Source of the DNA: Streptomyces sp. R41
GTDB taxonomy: Bacteria > Actinomycetota > Actinomycetes > Streptomycetales > Streptomycetaceae
DNA length: 64,000 nt
Direction: 5' to 3'
Assembly: GCF_041053055.1 (NCBI RefSeq)
Contig: NZ_CP163443.1
Span: forward strand, 7,547,001-7,611,000
A program made the position numbers and the translations under genes. Of this stretch, positions 1 to 10,153 are shown piece after piece. The stretch's first letter is position 1, and every line of letters begins with the position of its first letter. The notes below the pieces were generated by a model. The model did no database searches. It had not been told where the DNA came from and saw only the letters and a list, made by a program, of their open reading frames with translations.

Positions 1-45
1 GAGTCCAGGGTGTCCACCATCCGCCGCGGACCGGACCGCGAGACA

Positions 46-59
46 GGGTCGGTCGGCCC
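46..59. promoter_or_regulatory. Candidate DevR/OsdR-type operator
   Basis: The 14-mer GGGTCGGTCGGCCC differs by one base from the near-palindrome GGGCCG-NN-CGGCCC that recurs through this island. It lies 84 bp before the first gene's start. A weaker, three-mismatch copy follows at 68-81. The assignment to a DevR-type regulator is inferred from repetition and spacing. Confidence 0.45.
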
Positions 60-143
60 ATACGTCGCACCCGACCAGCCCATGGGGCCGGCTCGCGGAT
101 CGCTGGATGCTCGAAGGGCCGAGAGGTTTCGAGGAGGCCCGAG

Positions 144-2837
144 ATGACGGACGACGACCGCGATCGCCTCACCGCGCATGCCCTGCTCGCGGACGGCACC
201 ACTGTGTGCATACGCTCCGTACGGCCCGGTGACCGCAAGCAACTGCGAGGGTTCTACGAGGAGATGTCTCCGGAGAACCTCCGGCTGCGGTTCTTCGCCG
301 CGAGCCGCCGCTCCGGCGACGTGGCCGCCGACCGGGCCTGCGCACCGCCGCGCCCCGGATACCGGGCCCTCCTCGCCGAGATTCAGGGCCGGGTGATCGG
401 CCTGGCCGAATACGAGACCGGCGACGACGCGGACATGGCCGAGATGTCGATCGCCGTGGCCGACGGGCTGCACCACCGAGGCGTCGGCACGCTCCTCGTC
501 GAGCACCTGGTCTCCGCCGCCCGCGCGGACGGCGTCACCACGTTCACGGCCGACGCGCTCAGCGAGAACTACGAAGTGCTGCGACTCTTCACCGACCTGG
601 GCCTGCGTGCCGCACGCCGATTCGAGGGCCCGGAGGTGCGCTGCACCATCGTGCTGGACGAGGACGACACCTACCTGTCGGCCGTCGAGGCGCGTGGCCG
701 GGCCGCCGATGTCGCCAGCTTGGAACCGCTGCTGCGCCCCGACGCGATCGCGGTGGTCGGTGCCGGGCGCAAGGCGGGATCGGTGGGGCGGGCCCTCTTG
801 CACCATCTGCACGAGGGCGGTTTCACCCGGCGGCTTTTCGCGGTGAACCCTCACGTCTCGTCGATCCTCGGCGTGCCGTCGTACCCGTCGGTCGGCGCGC
901 TGCCCAAGGTGCCCGATCTCGCGGTCCTCGCGATACCGGCCGCCGCACTCCCGGCCACGGCCGAGGAGTGCGGCAAGGCCGGCGTACGAGCCCTGCTCGT
1001 GGTGTCGGCCGGGCTCGACAGTGACCAGGCGGAAGCGCTCATGGCGGCATGCCGCACCTACGGTATGCGGCTGGTGGGACCCAACTGCCTGGGTATCTCC
1101 AACACGGACCCCAGGCTCCGGCTCGACGCCACCTTCGCCGCCGACCACCCGCGCCCCGGTACGGCGGGCGTGGCCGTGCAGTCCGGCGGCGTCGGCATCG
1201 CCGTGCTCGACGGGCTGTCCCGGCTCGGCATCGGCGTCTCGTCCTTCGCTTCGCTCGGTGACAAGTACGACGTCAGCGGCAACGACATGCTCCAGTGGTG
1301 GGAGAGCGACGGCCGTACCAAACTGGCCCTGCTGCACCTGGAGTCCTTCGGCAACCCGCGGGCGTTCTCCCGTACCGCCCGGCGCGTGACCCGCCGTATG
1401 CCCGTCCTGACGGTCGACGCGGGCCGTACCGAGGCCGGCCGCCGTGCCGCCGCCTCGCACACCGCGGCCGCCGCGACCCGGACCATGACCCGGCAGGCGC
1501 TGTTCACGCAGGCGGGCATCACCGCCACCCGTTCGGTGGGTGAACTCCTCGAATCCGCCGCCCTGTTGCACTCCCAGCCGCTCCCGGCCGGGACCCGCGT
1601 GGCGATCGTCACCAACGCGGGCGGTGCGGGTGTCCTCGCGGCGGACGCGTGCGCCGAGGCCGGACTGTCCCTGCCCGCCCCCACCCCCGAACTGATCGAC
1701 GACCTGCTCGCCGTGCTGCCCGAGGGCGCCGCCGTGGGCAACCCCGTCGACGCCACGGCGGCCGTGTCGGAAGAGCAGCTCAGGGACTGTGCGGACCGGC
1801 TCCTGCGGTACCAGGGCGTTGACGCCCTGCTGCTCGCCCTCGTCCCCACCGCGGTCGCCGCAGCGACCGGCGACGACCTCGTCCGGGCCCTCACCGACGG
1901 ACCCGGCCGTCGGGAACGGCCGGTCGCAGTCGTCCGGCTCGAGCAGGACCTGCCGGTCAAGCTGCTGCCCGCGCGGGAAGGCGGCACCGTCCCGTCGTAC
2001 GCCGAACCGGGCGCGGCAGCACGGGCGTTGGCGTACGCCGCCCGTCGTGCCGCCTGGCTGAACCGGCCGGCCGGCACGGTCCCGGAGCTGGCGGAGGTCG
2101 ACACGGCCCGGGCGCACACGGTCGCCGAGACCTACCTCTCCGCCCACCCGGACGGCGGCTGGCTCGACCCGCGCACCTGCGCCGAACTCCTCGCCTGCTA
2201 CGGCATTCCGCAACTGCCCTGGGCCTGGGCCGAGACCGAGGACGACGCCGTCATCGCCGCCGAACGGCTGCGTGGCCCCGACGGCCGCGTGGTCATGAAG
2301 GCCCACTGGCCCGGCCTGCTCCACAAGAGCGAACAGCACGCCGTGCACCTCGATCTCCAGGGAGACGCCCAGGTGCGTGCCGCCTTCCGGGACTTCGAGA
2401 CCCGGTTCGCCGGACTCATGACCGGAGTGGTCGTCCAGCCGCTGGCCGCGCGCGGCACCGAACTGTTCGCGGGCGTCGTCCAGGACGAAGTCTTCGGCCC
2501 GCTCGTGCTGTTCGGGCTCGGAGGCACCGCGACCGAGGTGCTGGCCGACCACGCCGCCCGACTCGCCCCGCTGACCGACCACGACGTCCACGACCTGATC
2601 ACCGCCCCGCGCTGCGCACCGCTGCTGTTCGGCGCACACGGAAGCAGGCCGGCCGATCTCGAAGGCCTGGAACAGCTCCTGTTGCGCCTGTCCCGCATGG
2701 CGAGCGACCTGCCGCAGGTCGCCGAAGCCGACTTCAACCCCGTTCTCGCGACACCGGCCGCCGTCACCGTGCTCGACGCACGCGTCCGCCTGCTGCCGCG
2801 CCGCGCCCAGGACCCCTATCTGCGCCGACTGCGCTGA
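144..2837 (+). CDS. GNAT acetyltransferase / acyl-CoA synthetase (ADP-forming) fusion, Pat-like
   Basis: This 897-residue protein begins with a GNAT acetyltransferase domain (about 10-165, acetyl-CoA loop HHRGVGTLL). A CoA-binding Rossmann domain (about 190-310), succinyl-CoA-ligase-like domains and a C-terminal ATP-grasp domain (about 670-895) follow. The family includes actinobacterial protein acetyltransferases of the Pat type with the GNAT domain in front, which acetylate acetyl-CoA synthetases and other targets. The ATG at 144 has a strong GAGGAGG ribosome site. It probably heads an operon with the next two genes, 12 and 16 bp apart. Whether the synthetase half is catalytic or only a regulatory CoA/acyl sensor cannot be read from sequence alone. 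Confidence 0.85.
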   Translation: MTDDDRDRLTAHALLADGTTVCIRSVRPGDRKQLRGFYEEMSPENLRLRFFAASRRSGDVAADRACAPPRPGYRALLAEIQGRVIGLAEYETGDDADMAEMSIAVADGLHHRGVGTLLVEHLVSAARADGVTTFTADALSENYEVLRLFTDLGLRAARRFEGPEVRCTIVLDEDDTYLSAVEARGRAADVASLEPLLRPDAIAVVGAGRKAGSVGRALLHHLHEGGFTRRLFAVNPHVSSILGVPSYPSVGALPKVPDLAVLAIPAAALPATAEECGKAGVRALLVVSAGLDSDQAEALMAACRTYGMRLVGPNCLGISNTDPRLRLDATFAADHPRPGTAGVAVQSGGVGIAVLDGLSRLGIGVSSFASLGDKYDVSGNDMLQWWESDGRTKLALLHLESFGNPRAFSRTARRVTRRMPVLTVDAGRTEAGRRAAASHTAAAATRTMTRQALFTQAGITATRSVGELLESAALLHSQPLPAGTRVAIVTNAGGAGVLAADACAEAGLSLPAPTPELIDDLLAVLPEGAAVGNPVDATAAVSEEQLRDCADRLLRYQGVDALLLALVPTAVAAATGDDLVRALTDGPGRRERPVAVVRLEQDLPVKLLPAREGGTVPSYAEPGAAARALAYAARRAAWLNRPAGTVPELAEVDTARAHTVAETYLSAHPDGGWLDPRTCAELLACYGIPQLPWAWAETEDDAVIAAERLRGPDGRVVMKAHWPGLLHKSEQHAVHLDLQGDAQVRAAFRDFETRFAGLMTGVVVQPLAARGTELFAGVVQDEVFGPLVLFGLGGTATEVLADHAARLAPLTDHDVHDLITAPRCAPLLFGAHGSRPADLEGLEQLLLRLSRMASDLPQVAEADFNPVLATPAAVTVLDARVRLLPRRAQDPYLRRLR

Positions 2838-2849
2838 GGAGGAACAGAC

Positions 2850-3581
2850 ATGAGGCAGAACAAGATCGGATCCGTGATGGCGACGGAGGTCGTCACGGCC
2901 CGCTACGGCACCCCGTTCAAGGAAGTGGCACGGCTGCTCACCGAGCACCGCATCAGCGGGCTGCCGGTGATCGACGAGGACGACAAGGTCCTCGGCGTGA
3001 TCTCCGAGACCGACCTCATGGTCCGGCAGGCGGACGTACCCGACCCCTACGAGACCAAGCGCCGCATCCGGTTCGCCGGGCTCACCCGCAGTGGCCGCCG
3101 AAAGGCCGCGAAGGCGCACGCTCGTACCGCCGGACAGCTGATGTCCGTGCCACCGGTCACCGTGCACGCCGACAACACCATCGCCGAGGCCGCCCGGACC
3201 ATGGCGGAGCACCGCGTGGAGCGGCTGCCCGTGGTGGACGAGGAGGACCGTCTCGTCGGGATCGTCACCCGCCGCGACCTGATCCAGGTCTTTCTGCAGC
3301 CGGACGACGTGATCCGCCGCGAGGTGATCGAAGAGGTACTGGTCCGCTCGCTGTGGCTGATGCCTCGGACCGTTGAGGTCTCCGTGGTCGAGGGTGTGGT
3401 CACGCTCGACGGCCACGTGGAGCGCAAGAGTGAGGCGGAGATCGCCGTCTCCATGACCAACCGCATCGACGGTGTGGTCGCGGTGGTCGACGAGCTCTCC
3501 TACCGGCAGGACGACTCGCACCTGCGGCCGGACGAGCCCGCCATGCACGGTGTGACCGAGGATTGGCTGCGAAGGCTGTGA
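2850..3581 (+). CDS. CBS domain-BON domain protein
   Basis: The 243-residue cytoplasmic protein has two CBS motifs (about 5-60 and 107-165) forming a nucleotide-binding Bateman module. A C-terminal BON domain (about 172-232, with VVTLDGHVERKSEAE) follows. Such CBS-BON proteins are common in the dormancy/stress islands of actinobacteria and are thought to sense adenine nucleotides; no catalytic residues are evident. It follows the acetyltransferase fusion by 12 bp with an AGGAGG ribosome site. A collapsed relative lies at 6905-7251. Confidence 0.85.
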   Translation: MRQNKIGSVMATEVVTARYGTPFKEVARLLTEHRISGLPVIDEDDKVLGVISETDLMVRQADVPDPYETKRRIRFAGLTRSGRRKAAKAHARTAGQLMSVPPVTVHADNTIAEAARTMAEHRVERLPVVDEEDRLVGIVTRRDLIQVFLQPDDVIRREVIEEVLVRSLWLMPRTVEVSVVEGVVTLDGHVERKSEAEIAVSMTNRIDGVVAVVDELSYRQDDSHLRPDEPAMHGVTEDWLRRL

Positions 3582-3597
3582 GGGGAGGCGCACCGCC

Positions 3598-4107
3598 GTG
3601 CTGAGCAAGGTGCTGGTTGCCTACGGAACGACAAACGGATCGACCGCGCGGATCGCCGAGACCATCGCTGAGGTCCTGCGCAAGGAGGGGGTTTCTGCCG
3701 AGGCGGTGCCCGCCGCGTCCGTGACGAACGTGGAGTCGTACGACGCCGTGGTGGTCGGCGGTGGACTGTACGCGGGGCGCTGGCACAAGGACGCCCGCCG
3801 CTTCGTCCGCCGTCACGGCCGCGCGCTGGCCCGGCGGCCCCTGTGGTTCTTCAGCAGCGGTCCGCTCGACGCCACGGCTTCGCAGCGGGACATCCCGCCC
3901 GTACCAGGCGTGAAGCGCGCCATGACCCGGCTCGACGCCGGGGAACACATCACTTTCGGGGGCTGCCTCGAAGCGGGAGCCAAGGGATTCATCGCCCAGA
4001 AGATCCTCTCCTCGGGCAAGGGCGGGGACTTCCGCGACTTCGGGCAGATCGAGGCATGGGCCGCCCGCATCGGCACCCGACTTGCCGCCGACGCACAGCA
4101 GAGCTGA
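3598..4107 (+). CDS. Flavodoxin domain protein (HemG/protoporphyrinogen-oxidase-like flavodoxin)
   Basis: The 169-residue protein starts with GTG, 16 bp behind the CBS-BON gene (ribosome site AGGGGAGG). Its N-terminus has the flavodoxin FMN-phosphate loop (GTTNGSTARIAE), and the central VVVGGGLYAGRWHKDARRF segment is typical of the flavodoxin subgroup that includes HemG-like proteins. It should bind FMN and transfer electrons. The partner is unknown; position as third gene of a stress operon suggests a role under low oxygen. Confidence 0.8.
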   Translation: MLSKVLVAYGTTNGSTARIAETIAEVLRKEGVSAEAVPAASVTNVESYDAVVVGGGLYAGRWHKDARRFVRRHGRALARRPLWFFSSGPLDATASQRDIPPVPGVKRAMTRLDAGEHITFGGCLEAGAKGFIAQKILSSGKGGDFRDFGQIEAWAARIGTRLAADAQQS

Positions 4108-4230
4108 GGGGCGGCTACATGGAGTTGCCCGCGTCCTCGGTTCCGGCCGCCGCAGGATCGCTTCCACCAGATGTGTGAACCCGAGTTCCAGCGAGCGCTG
4201 CGGTCGGCTGGGCCTCAGACAGTACGGTGA

Positions 4231-6030
<1,800 letters not shown>

Positions 6031-6075
6031 CCGGCGAAGCCTGCGGCCACGGCCGCAGTCCGGGGCCGGGAGGAC

Positions 6076-6777
6076 TCAGCGCGTCGGGTGGTCGGTGGCG
6101 TCGGATTGTTCGAGATGGCTGGCCAGTACCGCAGCCTGGACGCGGCGCTGGACGCCCAGTTTGGCCAGCAACCGGGAAATGTGGTTCTTCACTGTCTTCT
6201 CGGACAAGTAGAGCTTCTTGCCGATCTCCCGGTTGGTGAGTCCGTCGCCGATCAGCGCGAGGATGTCGCGCTCGCGGGGCGACAGACTGGCGAGCTCGGG
6301 CGCCAGGGCCGGTGCCTCGGCGGGATCCGCGCGCAGGGAGCGCATCAGCCGGGCGGTCGTCGTGGGGTCCAGCATCGACTGACCGGAAGCGACCGTGCGT
6401 ACCGCCGAGACCAGGTCGGAGCCCTTGATCTGTTTGAGCACATAGCCCGAGGCCCCGGCCATGATCGCGTCGAGCAGCGCTTCCTCGTCGTCGAAAGACG
6501 TCAGCATCAGACAGGCCAGCTCCGGCATCTGGCTGCGCAGTTCCCGGCATACGCTGATGCCGTCACCGTCCGGCAGGCGGACATCGAGGACGGCCACATG
6601 CGGACGCAGCGCCGGGCCGCGCACCAGCGCGTGCTCGACGCTGTCGGCGTCGCCGACCACCGAGATGTCCGGCTCGGCGTCCAGGAGGTCCGTGAGACCG
6701 CGGCGTACGACCTCGTGGTCGTCCAGCAGAAAGACCCGGATGGGGTTCTGTTCCGAAAACGTACGCGCCTCGGCCAT
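6076..6777 (-). CDS. NarL/LuxR-family response regulator, DosR/DevR-like
   Basis: This 233-residue regulator has a receiver domain (about 12-128) with phosphorylation Asp65 in AVLDVRLP, acidic pocket DD19-20 and Lys115. Its C-terminal LuxR helix-turn-helix (about 163-225) contains LSPRERDIL and TNREIGKKLYLSEKTVKNHI. An upstream in-frame ATG exists at 6837, but AAGGGG precedes the ATG at 6777, which is chosen. The gene converges on the DosS-like kinase with 45 bp between stops, and they probably form a two-component pair. In Mycobacterium and in S. coelicolor (OsdR) such regulators activate dormancy genes of the kinds seen on both sides here. Confidence 0.9.
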   Translation of the reverse strand: MAEARTFSEQNPIRVFLLDDHEVVRRGLTDLLDAEPDISVVGDADSVEHALVRGPALRPHVAVLDVRLPDGDGISVCRELRSQMPELACLMLTSFDDEEALLDAIMAGASGYVLKQIKGSDLVSAVRTVASGQSMLDPTTTARLMRSLRADPAEAPALAPELASLSPRERDILALIGDGLTNREIGKKLYLSEKTVKNHISRLLAKLGVQRRVQAAVLASHLEQSDATDHPTR

Positions 6778-6858
6778 GACGACCCCTTGTTCACTGGTGA
6801 CTACGGACCACGAGCTGCCTGTGACGACGATCATCACCCTGCGGGACCGAATGCACTA

Positions 6859-6872
6859 GGGCCGACCGGCCC
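6859..6872. promoter_or_regulatory. Candidate DevR/OsdR-type operator (perfect copy)
   Basis: GGGCCGACCGGCCC is a perfect 6-2-6 inverted repeat centred 88 bp upstream of the response regulator start, so autoregulation is plausible. It is the best match to the motif shared across this island. Confidence 0.5.
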
Positions 6873-6904
6873 AACCGGAGCGCTGTTGTCCGTTCGGCCG
6901 CGGG

Positions 6905-7251
6905 TCAGGGCTGCGGCAGGCGAACCGGGCCTGTCAGCTCGAACTCCACGTCCACCACACCTTCGACGGCCCGCACCAGGCGCGCGGCCACGGGCACCAA
7001 GGAGGTGTCCCTGACCCGGCCGCCGAGTGTGACGACGCCCTCCCGCACCTGCACACGGACAGGAGACAGCGGAGCACGGAACAGGTACGACACGACTTCC
7101 CTGTGGACCTCCTCGGCGATGTCCTCGTCGTCCCTGAGGAACACCTTGAGGAGATCACCGCGGCTGACGAGGCCTTGAAGTCGGCTCCACGGCCGACGGC
7201 TGCGACGGTGTGGGTCATCACATCGCTCACGATGTGCGGGCTCCCATGCAC
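6905..7251 (-). pseudogene. CBS-BON protein collapsed by an internal deletion
   Basis: From a GTG at 7251 (ribosome site AGGGAG) the reading frame gives the usual start of a CBS protein (SPHIVSDVMTHTVAAVGRGADFK). It then jumps near 7166-7178 into another frame that holds the last piece of a second CBS motif (LVSRGDLLKVFLRDD) and a complete BON domain to 6905. Most of CBS1 and CBS2, roughly 100 residues by comparison with the family, is missing, and the junction is out of frame. A 79-codon ORF with ATG 7144 could still express the BON domain alone. It lies 28 bp downstream of the cyclic-nucleotide-binding gene. Confidence 0.8.
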
Positions 7252-7279
7252 GGTGGCTCCCTGGTGGATTCCGAAGCGG

Positions 7280-7744
7280 TCAGCGAGCGCTTCCGCTGCC
7301 GTACGGTGCGTACAGGTCCAGCAGCCGGGTCCTGGCCGATCGCAGCCGGCGGGCGACGATGTCTCCCGCCCACTGGGCCACTGCCATTCCCAGTGCGGGA
7401 TCGGCCTGGCACATGGCCCGTACCACGTCGGCGTCGAACTCGTACGCGCGCACTGGGCTGGTGGCCTCGGCGCCCAGGTGCCAGGTGTGCGGTCCGAACA
7501 GCCAGGACCAGCCGATGAGTTCGTTGTGCCCGAGGGTCTCGATGACGGCCGCGCGGCGGCCGGGCACATGGATGTCGAGGACCACCGTGCCGGTGCGGAT
7601 GATCCAGAACCGGTCCGCGCGCCGTCCCTCCTCGAACAGGCGGGTTCCCTGGGGGAAGGACACCTCCCGCGCGATGCCCATCAGTCGCTCGCTGTGCTCG
7701 GCGGGCAGCGCTCGCAGCATGCTGAAAGTGGGGGAAGCGTTCAT
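7280..7744 (-). CDS. Cyclic nucleotide-binding domain protein (Crp family, no HTH)
   Basis: The 154-residue protein is essentially one cNMP-binding beta-roll (about 8-125; FPQGTRLFEEG, IIRTGTVVL, LGHNELIGWSWLF) and a short C-terminal helix, with no DNA-binding winged helix. A longer in-frame start at 7882 exists. The ATG at 7744 has AGGA/AGAGG upstream, begins where family similarity begins, and leaves room for the operator at 7814-7827. Such short proteins recur beside CBS and universal-stress genes in actinobacterial dormancy islands. The ligand is unknown: the arginine that contacts phosphate in true cAMP receptors is not obvious. Confidence 0.75.
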   Translation of the reverse strand: MNASPTFSMLRALPAEHSERLMGIAREVSFPQGTRLFEEGRRADRFWIIRTGTVVLDIHVPGRRAAVIETLGHNELIGWSWLFGPHTWHLGAEATSPVRAYEFDADVVRAMCQADPALGMAVAQWAGDIVARRLRSARTRLLDLYAPYGSGSAR

Positions 7745-7813
7745 GATCCTGGCCTCTTCCTGGAGCGCGGTTCTGCCAACTCCAATCTCTTCTCGACGCC
7801 CTGCTTCCACCAT

Positions 7814-7827
7814 GGGCCACCCGGCCC
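7814..7827. promoter_or_regulatory. Candidate DevR/OsdR-type operator
   Basis: GGGCCACCCGGCCC has one mismatch to the GGGCCG-NN-CGGCCC motif. It lies 70 bp upstream of the cyclic-nucleotide-binding gene start at 7744, and about 125 bp before the divergent universal-stress stub. Confidence 0.4.
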
Positions 7828-7950
7828 CGAGGAGGGGCCGCATGGCAACGGACAGGGCATGCGGCCGGACCCTTTCCCGCACCGTGCGGGTGGGATGCCG
7901 CCCGTGCCGTGGACGCCGGGGCCGCCTGGGCCGAAGGGCGAGCGACAGCC

Positions 7951-8085
7951 ATGACCACCCGTCCGATGACCGTCGGCGTGGACTGCTCGCTCATCGCCTT
8001 ACGGGCGCTGGACCGGGCCGCCGAGGATACGGTGTTGCGCGGCGCCGTGCACGATGCGGGTCATGTGGACTTGCGTCCCCGCTGA
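7951..8085 (+). pseudogene. Universal stress protein remnant (N-terminal stub)
   Basis: A 44-codon ORF starts MTTRPMTVGVDCS and continues LRALDRAAEDTVLRGA, which matches the first beta-alpha unit of UspA-family proteins (normally VGVDGS...ALDWAA...LRGA). After RGAVHDAG the family sequence is lost and a stop follows at 8083-8085; full-length members are about 140 or 290 residues. The glycine of VDGS is a cysteine here. The 3' end overlaps the convergent membrane-protein gene by 25 bp. Read as the relic of a deleted stress gene. Confidence 0.65.
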
Positions 8086-8645
8086 GCTCCGAGCTGGTCC
8101 CACTCACGGCCCCATTGGGCGTAGCGCCGCTGATCGAGCCGCCATTGCGTGACGCGGCCGGCGGCGAACGCGAGGCCGGCGAAGGCGACTGCGGCCCCCG
8201 CGCCGAGCGTGCCCGCCTCGAAGGCCGCCGCGGAGGCGGTCGGCGGCTCGGTGGTGGGGCGGCCCCCGTTGTTCAGCCAGATGACGACCTTCGATCCGGC
8301 CCTGTGCCCGGAGTCCACCAGGGCCCGGCCGGTATGGGTGGAGCCGTCCGACGTCGTCCAGCGGACCATCGCCCTGACCCGGTCATGCGTCGTGCCCTCG
8401 GTCGTCGGCGCGATCCGTACGGTGTTCTCGAGCAGGACGGCTGGGACCGAGTGCCGCTCGTTGCGCAGCTGCTCGAAGGACTCGTCGGCGGCATGAGCTG
8501 CCATCACGCCGACCAGGGTGCCCCCCAACGCGATGACGGTCCAGACGACCAGAATGATCCAGGCCTCGACGATGTCGTCGTGCCGACGCAACGGATTGCT
8601 CCGCCATCGCCACAGCAGCTGCCTCGCACCCTTCGTCCTGCGCAT
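8061..8645 (-). CDS. Rv1733c-family membrane protein
   Basis: This 194-residue protein has two transmembrane helices (about 28-50 and 140-162) flanking an extracytoplasmic loop with DGSTHTGRALVDSGHRAGSKVVIWLNNGG. That arrangement and the N-terminal RWRSNPLRRHDDIVEAW motif are characteristic of the Rv1733c family, a DosR-regulon membrane protein of unknown function in M. tuberculosis. Candidate DevR-type sites lie 62 and 118 bp upstream. The start is an ATG with GGAGGTG upstream. Confidence 0.8.
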   Translation of the reverse strand: MRRTKGARQLLWRWRSNPLRRHDDIVEAWIILVVWTVIALGGTLVGVMAAHAADESFEQLRNERHSVPAVLLENTVRIAPTTEGTTHDRVRAMVRWTTSDGSTHTGRALVDSGHRAGSKVVIWLNNGGRPTTEPPTASAAAFEAGTLGAGAAVAFAGLAFAAGRVTQWRLDQRRYAQWGREWDQLGAQRGRKST

Positions 8646-8706
8646 CGCACTGCACCTCCGCTCATCAAGGACAGCAACGTGACATTTCGGGAGTGAGTGA
8701 CGGCAG

Positions 8707-8720
8707 GGGCCGACCGGACG
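8707..8720. promoter_or_regulatory. Candidate DevR/OsdR-type operator (two mismatches)
   Basis: GGGCCGACCGGACG retains a perfect left arm and a degenerate right arm. It is 62 bp upstream of the Rv1733c-like gene. Confidence 0.35.
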
Positions 8721-8762
8721 GCATCACTGGGCCGTCCCGCACCCACACACGCGCGCGGCATT

Positions 8763-8776
8763 GGGCCGTCCAGCCC
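8763..8776. promoter_or_regulatory. Candidate DevR/OsdR-type operator
   Basis: GGGCCGTCCAGCCC has one mismatch to the island motif. It is 118 bp upstream of the Rv1733c-like gene, 56 bp from the preceding copy. Confidence 0.4.
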
Positions 8777-8858
8777 GAGTCGGTGAGGAGCGGTCGGCTC
8801 GGTGCGCTCACGCACGGACGTCGGTTCCTGCGAACGGGCCTGCTCGGTCCGGCAATGG

Positions 8859-8872
8859 GCGCCGACCGGCCC
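8859..8872. promoter_or_regulatory. Candidate DevR/OsdR-type operator
   Basis: GCGCCGACCGGCCC has one mismatch to the motif and sits inside a wider inverted repeat, ATGGGC-8-GCCCAT (8855-8874). It is about 190 bp upstream of the alcohol dehydrogenase start. Confidence 0.4.
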
Positions 8873-9063
8873 ATGTGGACAGCATCCGCCACGGTCAGGC
8901 TGGACATAAAAGGTCACTCCGCGCGCGAGGAAGCCGCCCAGCGGTACCCGAGCACAGCCGGACCGGTGATTCCGGCCGGAGCGGAGGGGCGCTCCTGCAG
9001 GAGGCCGATTGCTCATCGTTGTCCCTTACGACCGGCATCGGTCAGGCCCAGGAAGGGATCGTC

Positions 9064-10134
9064 ATGAAGGCACTCGTATTCAACGGCTCCGGAAAGGCCG
9101 CATGGGAGGACGTCGCCGACCCCGGTATCCAGGATGCCACCGACGCGATCGTCCGCGTCGACGCCGTCACCATCTGCGGAACCGACCTCCACATCCTCAA
9201 GGGCGATGTCCCGGAGGTACGCCCAGGTACCGTGCTCGGGCACGAAGCCGTCGGGGAGATCGTCGAGGTGGGCAGCGACGTCCGCACGGTCCGACCCGGC
9301 GATCGTGTCCTGGTCTCGTGCATCACGGCGTGCGGCCGTTGCCGGTTCTGCCGCGAAGGCACGTACGGGCAGTGCCGCGACGGCGGGGGCTGGATCCTCG
9401 GCCACCTGATCGACGGCACACAGGCCGAGTACGTGCGCGTGCCGCACGCCGACCTGTCCACGCATCTGCTGCCCGGCGCGTTGGAGAGCAAGGACGCCGT
9501 GCTGCTCGCCGACATCTTCCCCACCGCCTACGAGGTGGGTGTGCTGAACGGGCGGGTGCGGCCCGGAGACACTGTCGTCGTGGTCGGTGCGGGGCCCATC
9601 GGCCTGGCCGCGATCGTCACGGCGCGGCTCTACACCCCGGAGAAGATCATCGCCGTGGACCTCGCACCCGCCCGGCTGGATGCCGCCAAACAATTTGGTG
9701 CCGACGCCGTGGCAGTGGCTGGCGACGAGGCCGAGGAGTTGGCTGCCGACCTCACGCAGGGCCTTGGAGCCGACGTGGTCATCGAAGCGGTCGGGGTGCC
9801 GGAGAGCTTCGAGATGTGTACGCGCATGGTGCGGCCCGGCGGGCACGTGGCCAATGTCGGCGTGCACGGCAGGCCCGCGACACTCCACCTCGAAGACCTG
9901 TGGATCAAGAACGTGACCATCACCACCGGTCTGGTCGACACGCACTCCACTCCGACCCTGCTGCGCATGATGGCCGCCGGACACCTGCCCGTGTCGTCCA
10001 TGGTCACCCACACCTTCCCGCTGGACGCCATGGAGGAGGCGTACGACGTCTTCTCGAGGGCCGCCGACACCGGCGCGCTCAAGGTCGTCCTCGGCGGGCC
10101 GCAGCACGACGTCCTTACGGTCAGGACGCCCTGA
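9064..10134 (+). CDS. Zinc-dependent alcohol dehydrogenase (MDR family)
   Basis: The 356-residue medium-chain dehydrogenase has catalytic-zinc ligands in TICGTD and GHE, and a four-cysteine structural zinc site (CGRCRFCREGTYGQC). It has an NAD(P) Rossmann motif GAGPIG. It should oxidise an alcohol or reduce an aldehyde; the substrate cannot be read from sequence. The ATG at 9064 has an AGGAAGGGA ribosome site, and the long ORF upstream of it is non-coding. Twenty bp separate it from the next gene, suggesting an operon. Its place in the DevR-like island suggests redox balancing under low oxygen. Confidence 0.87.
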   Translation: MKALVFNGSGKAAWEDVADPGIQDATDAIVRVDAVTICGTDLHILKGDVPEVRPGTVLGHEAVGEIVEVGSDVRTVRPGDRVLVSCITACGRCRFCREGTYGQCRDGGGWILGHLIDGTQAEYVRVPHADLSTHLLPGALESKDAVLLADIFPTAYEVGVLNGRVRPGDTVVVVGAGPIGLAAIVTARLYTPEKIIAVDLAPARLDAAKQFGADAVAVAGDEAEELAADLTQGLGADVVIEAVGVPESFEMCTRMVRPGGHVANVGVHGRPATLHLEDLWIKNVTITTGLVDTHSTPTLLRMMAAGHLPVSSMVTHTFPLDAMEEAYDVFSRAADTGALKVVLGGPQHDVLTVRTP

Positions 10135-10153
10135 CAGGAAGAAGCGAAGGATC

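Larger units (their letters stand above)
8646..9063. other. Divergent intergenic region with clustered DevR-like sites
   Basis: This 418-bp gap separates the Rv1733c-like gene and the alcohol dehydrogenase. It has no convincing coding frame. It contains three copies of the island motif (8707-8720, 8763-8776, 8859-8872) and a half-site at 8729-8734 (GGGCCG), so it looks like the main shared control region of the island. Confidence 0.5.

Noticed and set aside
4199..4216. Further DevR-like site before the histidine kinase
   Set aside because: GCGGTCGGCTGGGCCT has the halves in the wrong register and too many mismatches to the motif.
6934..7569. 211-residue minus-strand protein
   Set aside because: It is mostly a shadow of the cyclic-nucleotide-binding gene in another frame; only its end carries the CBS remnant, which is listed as a pseudogene.
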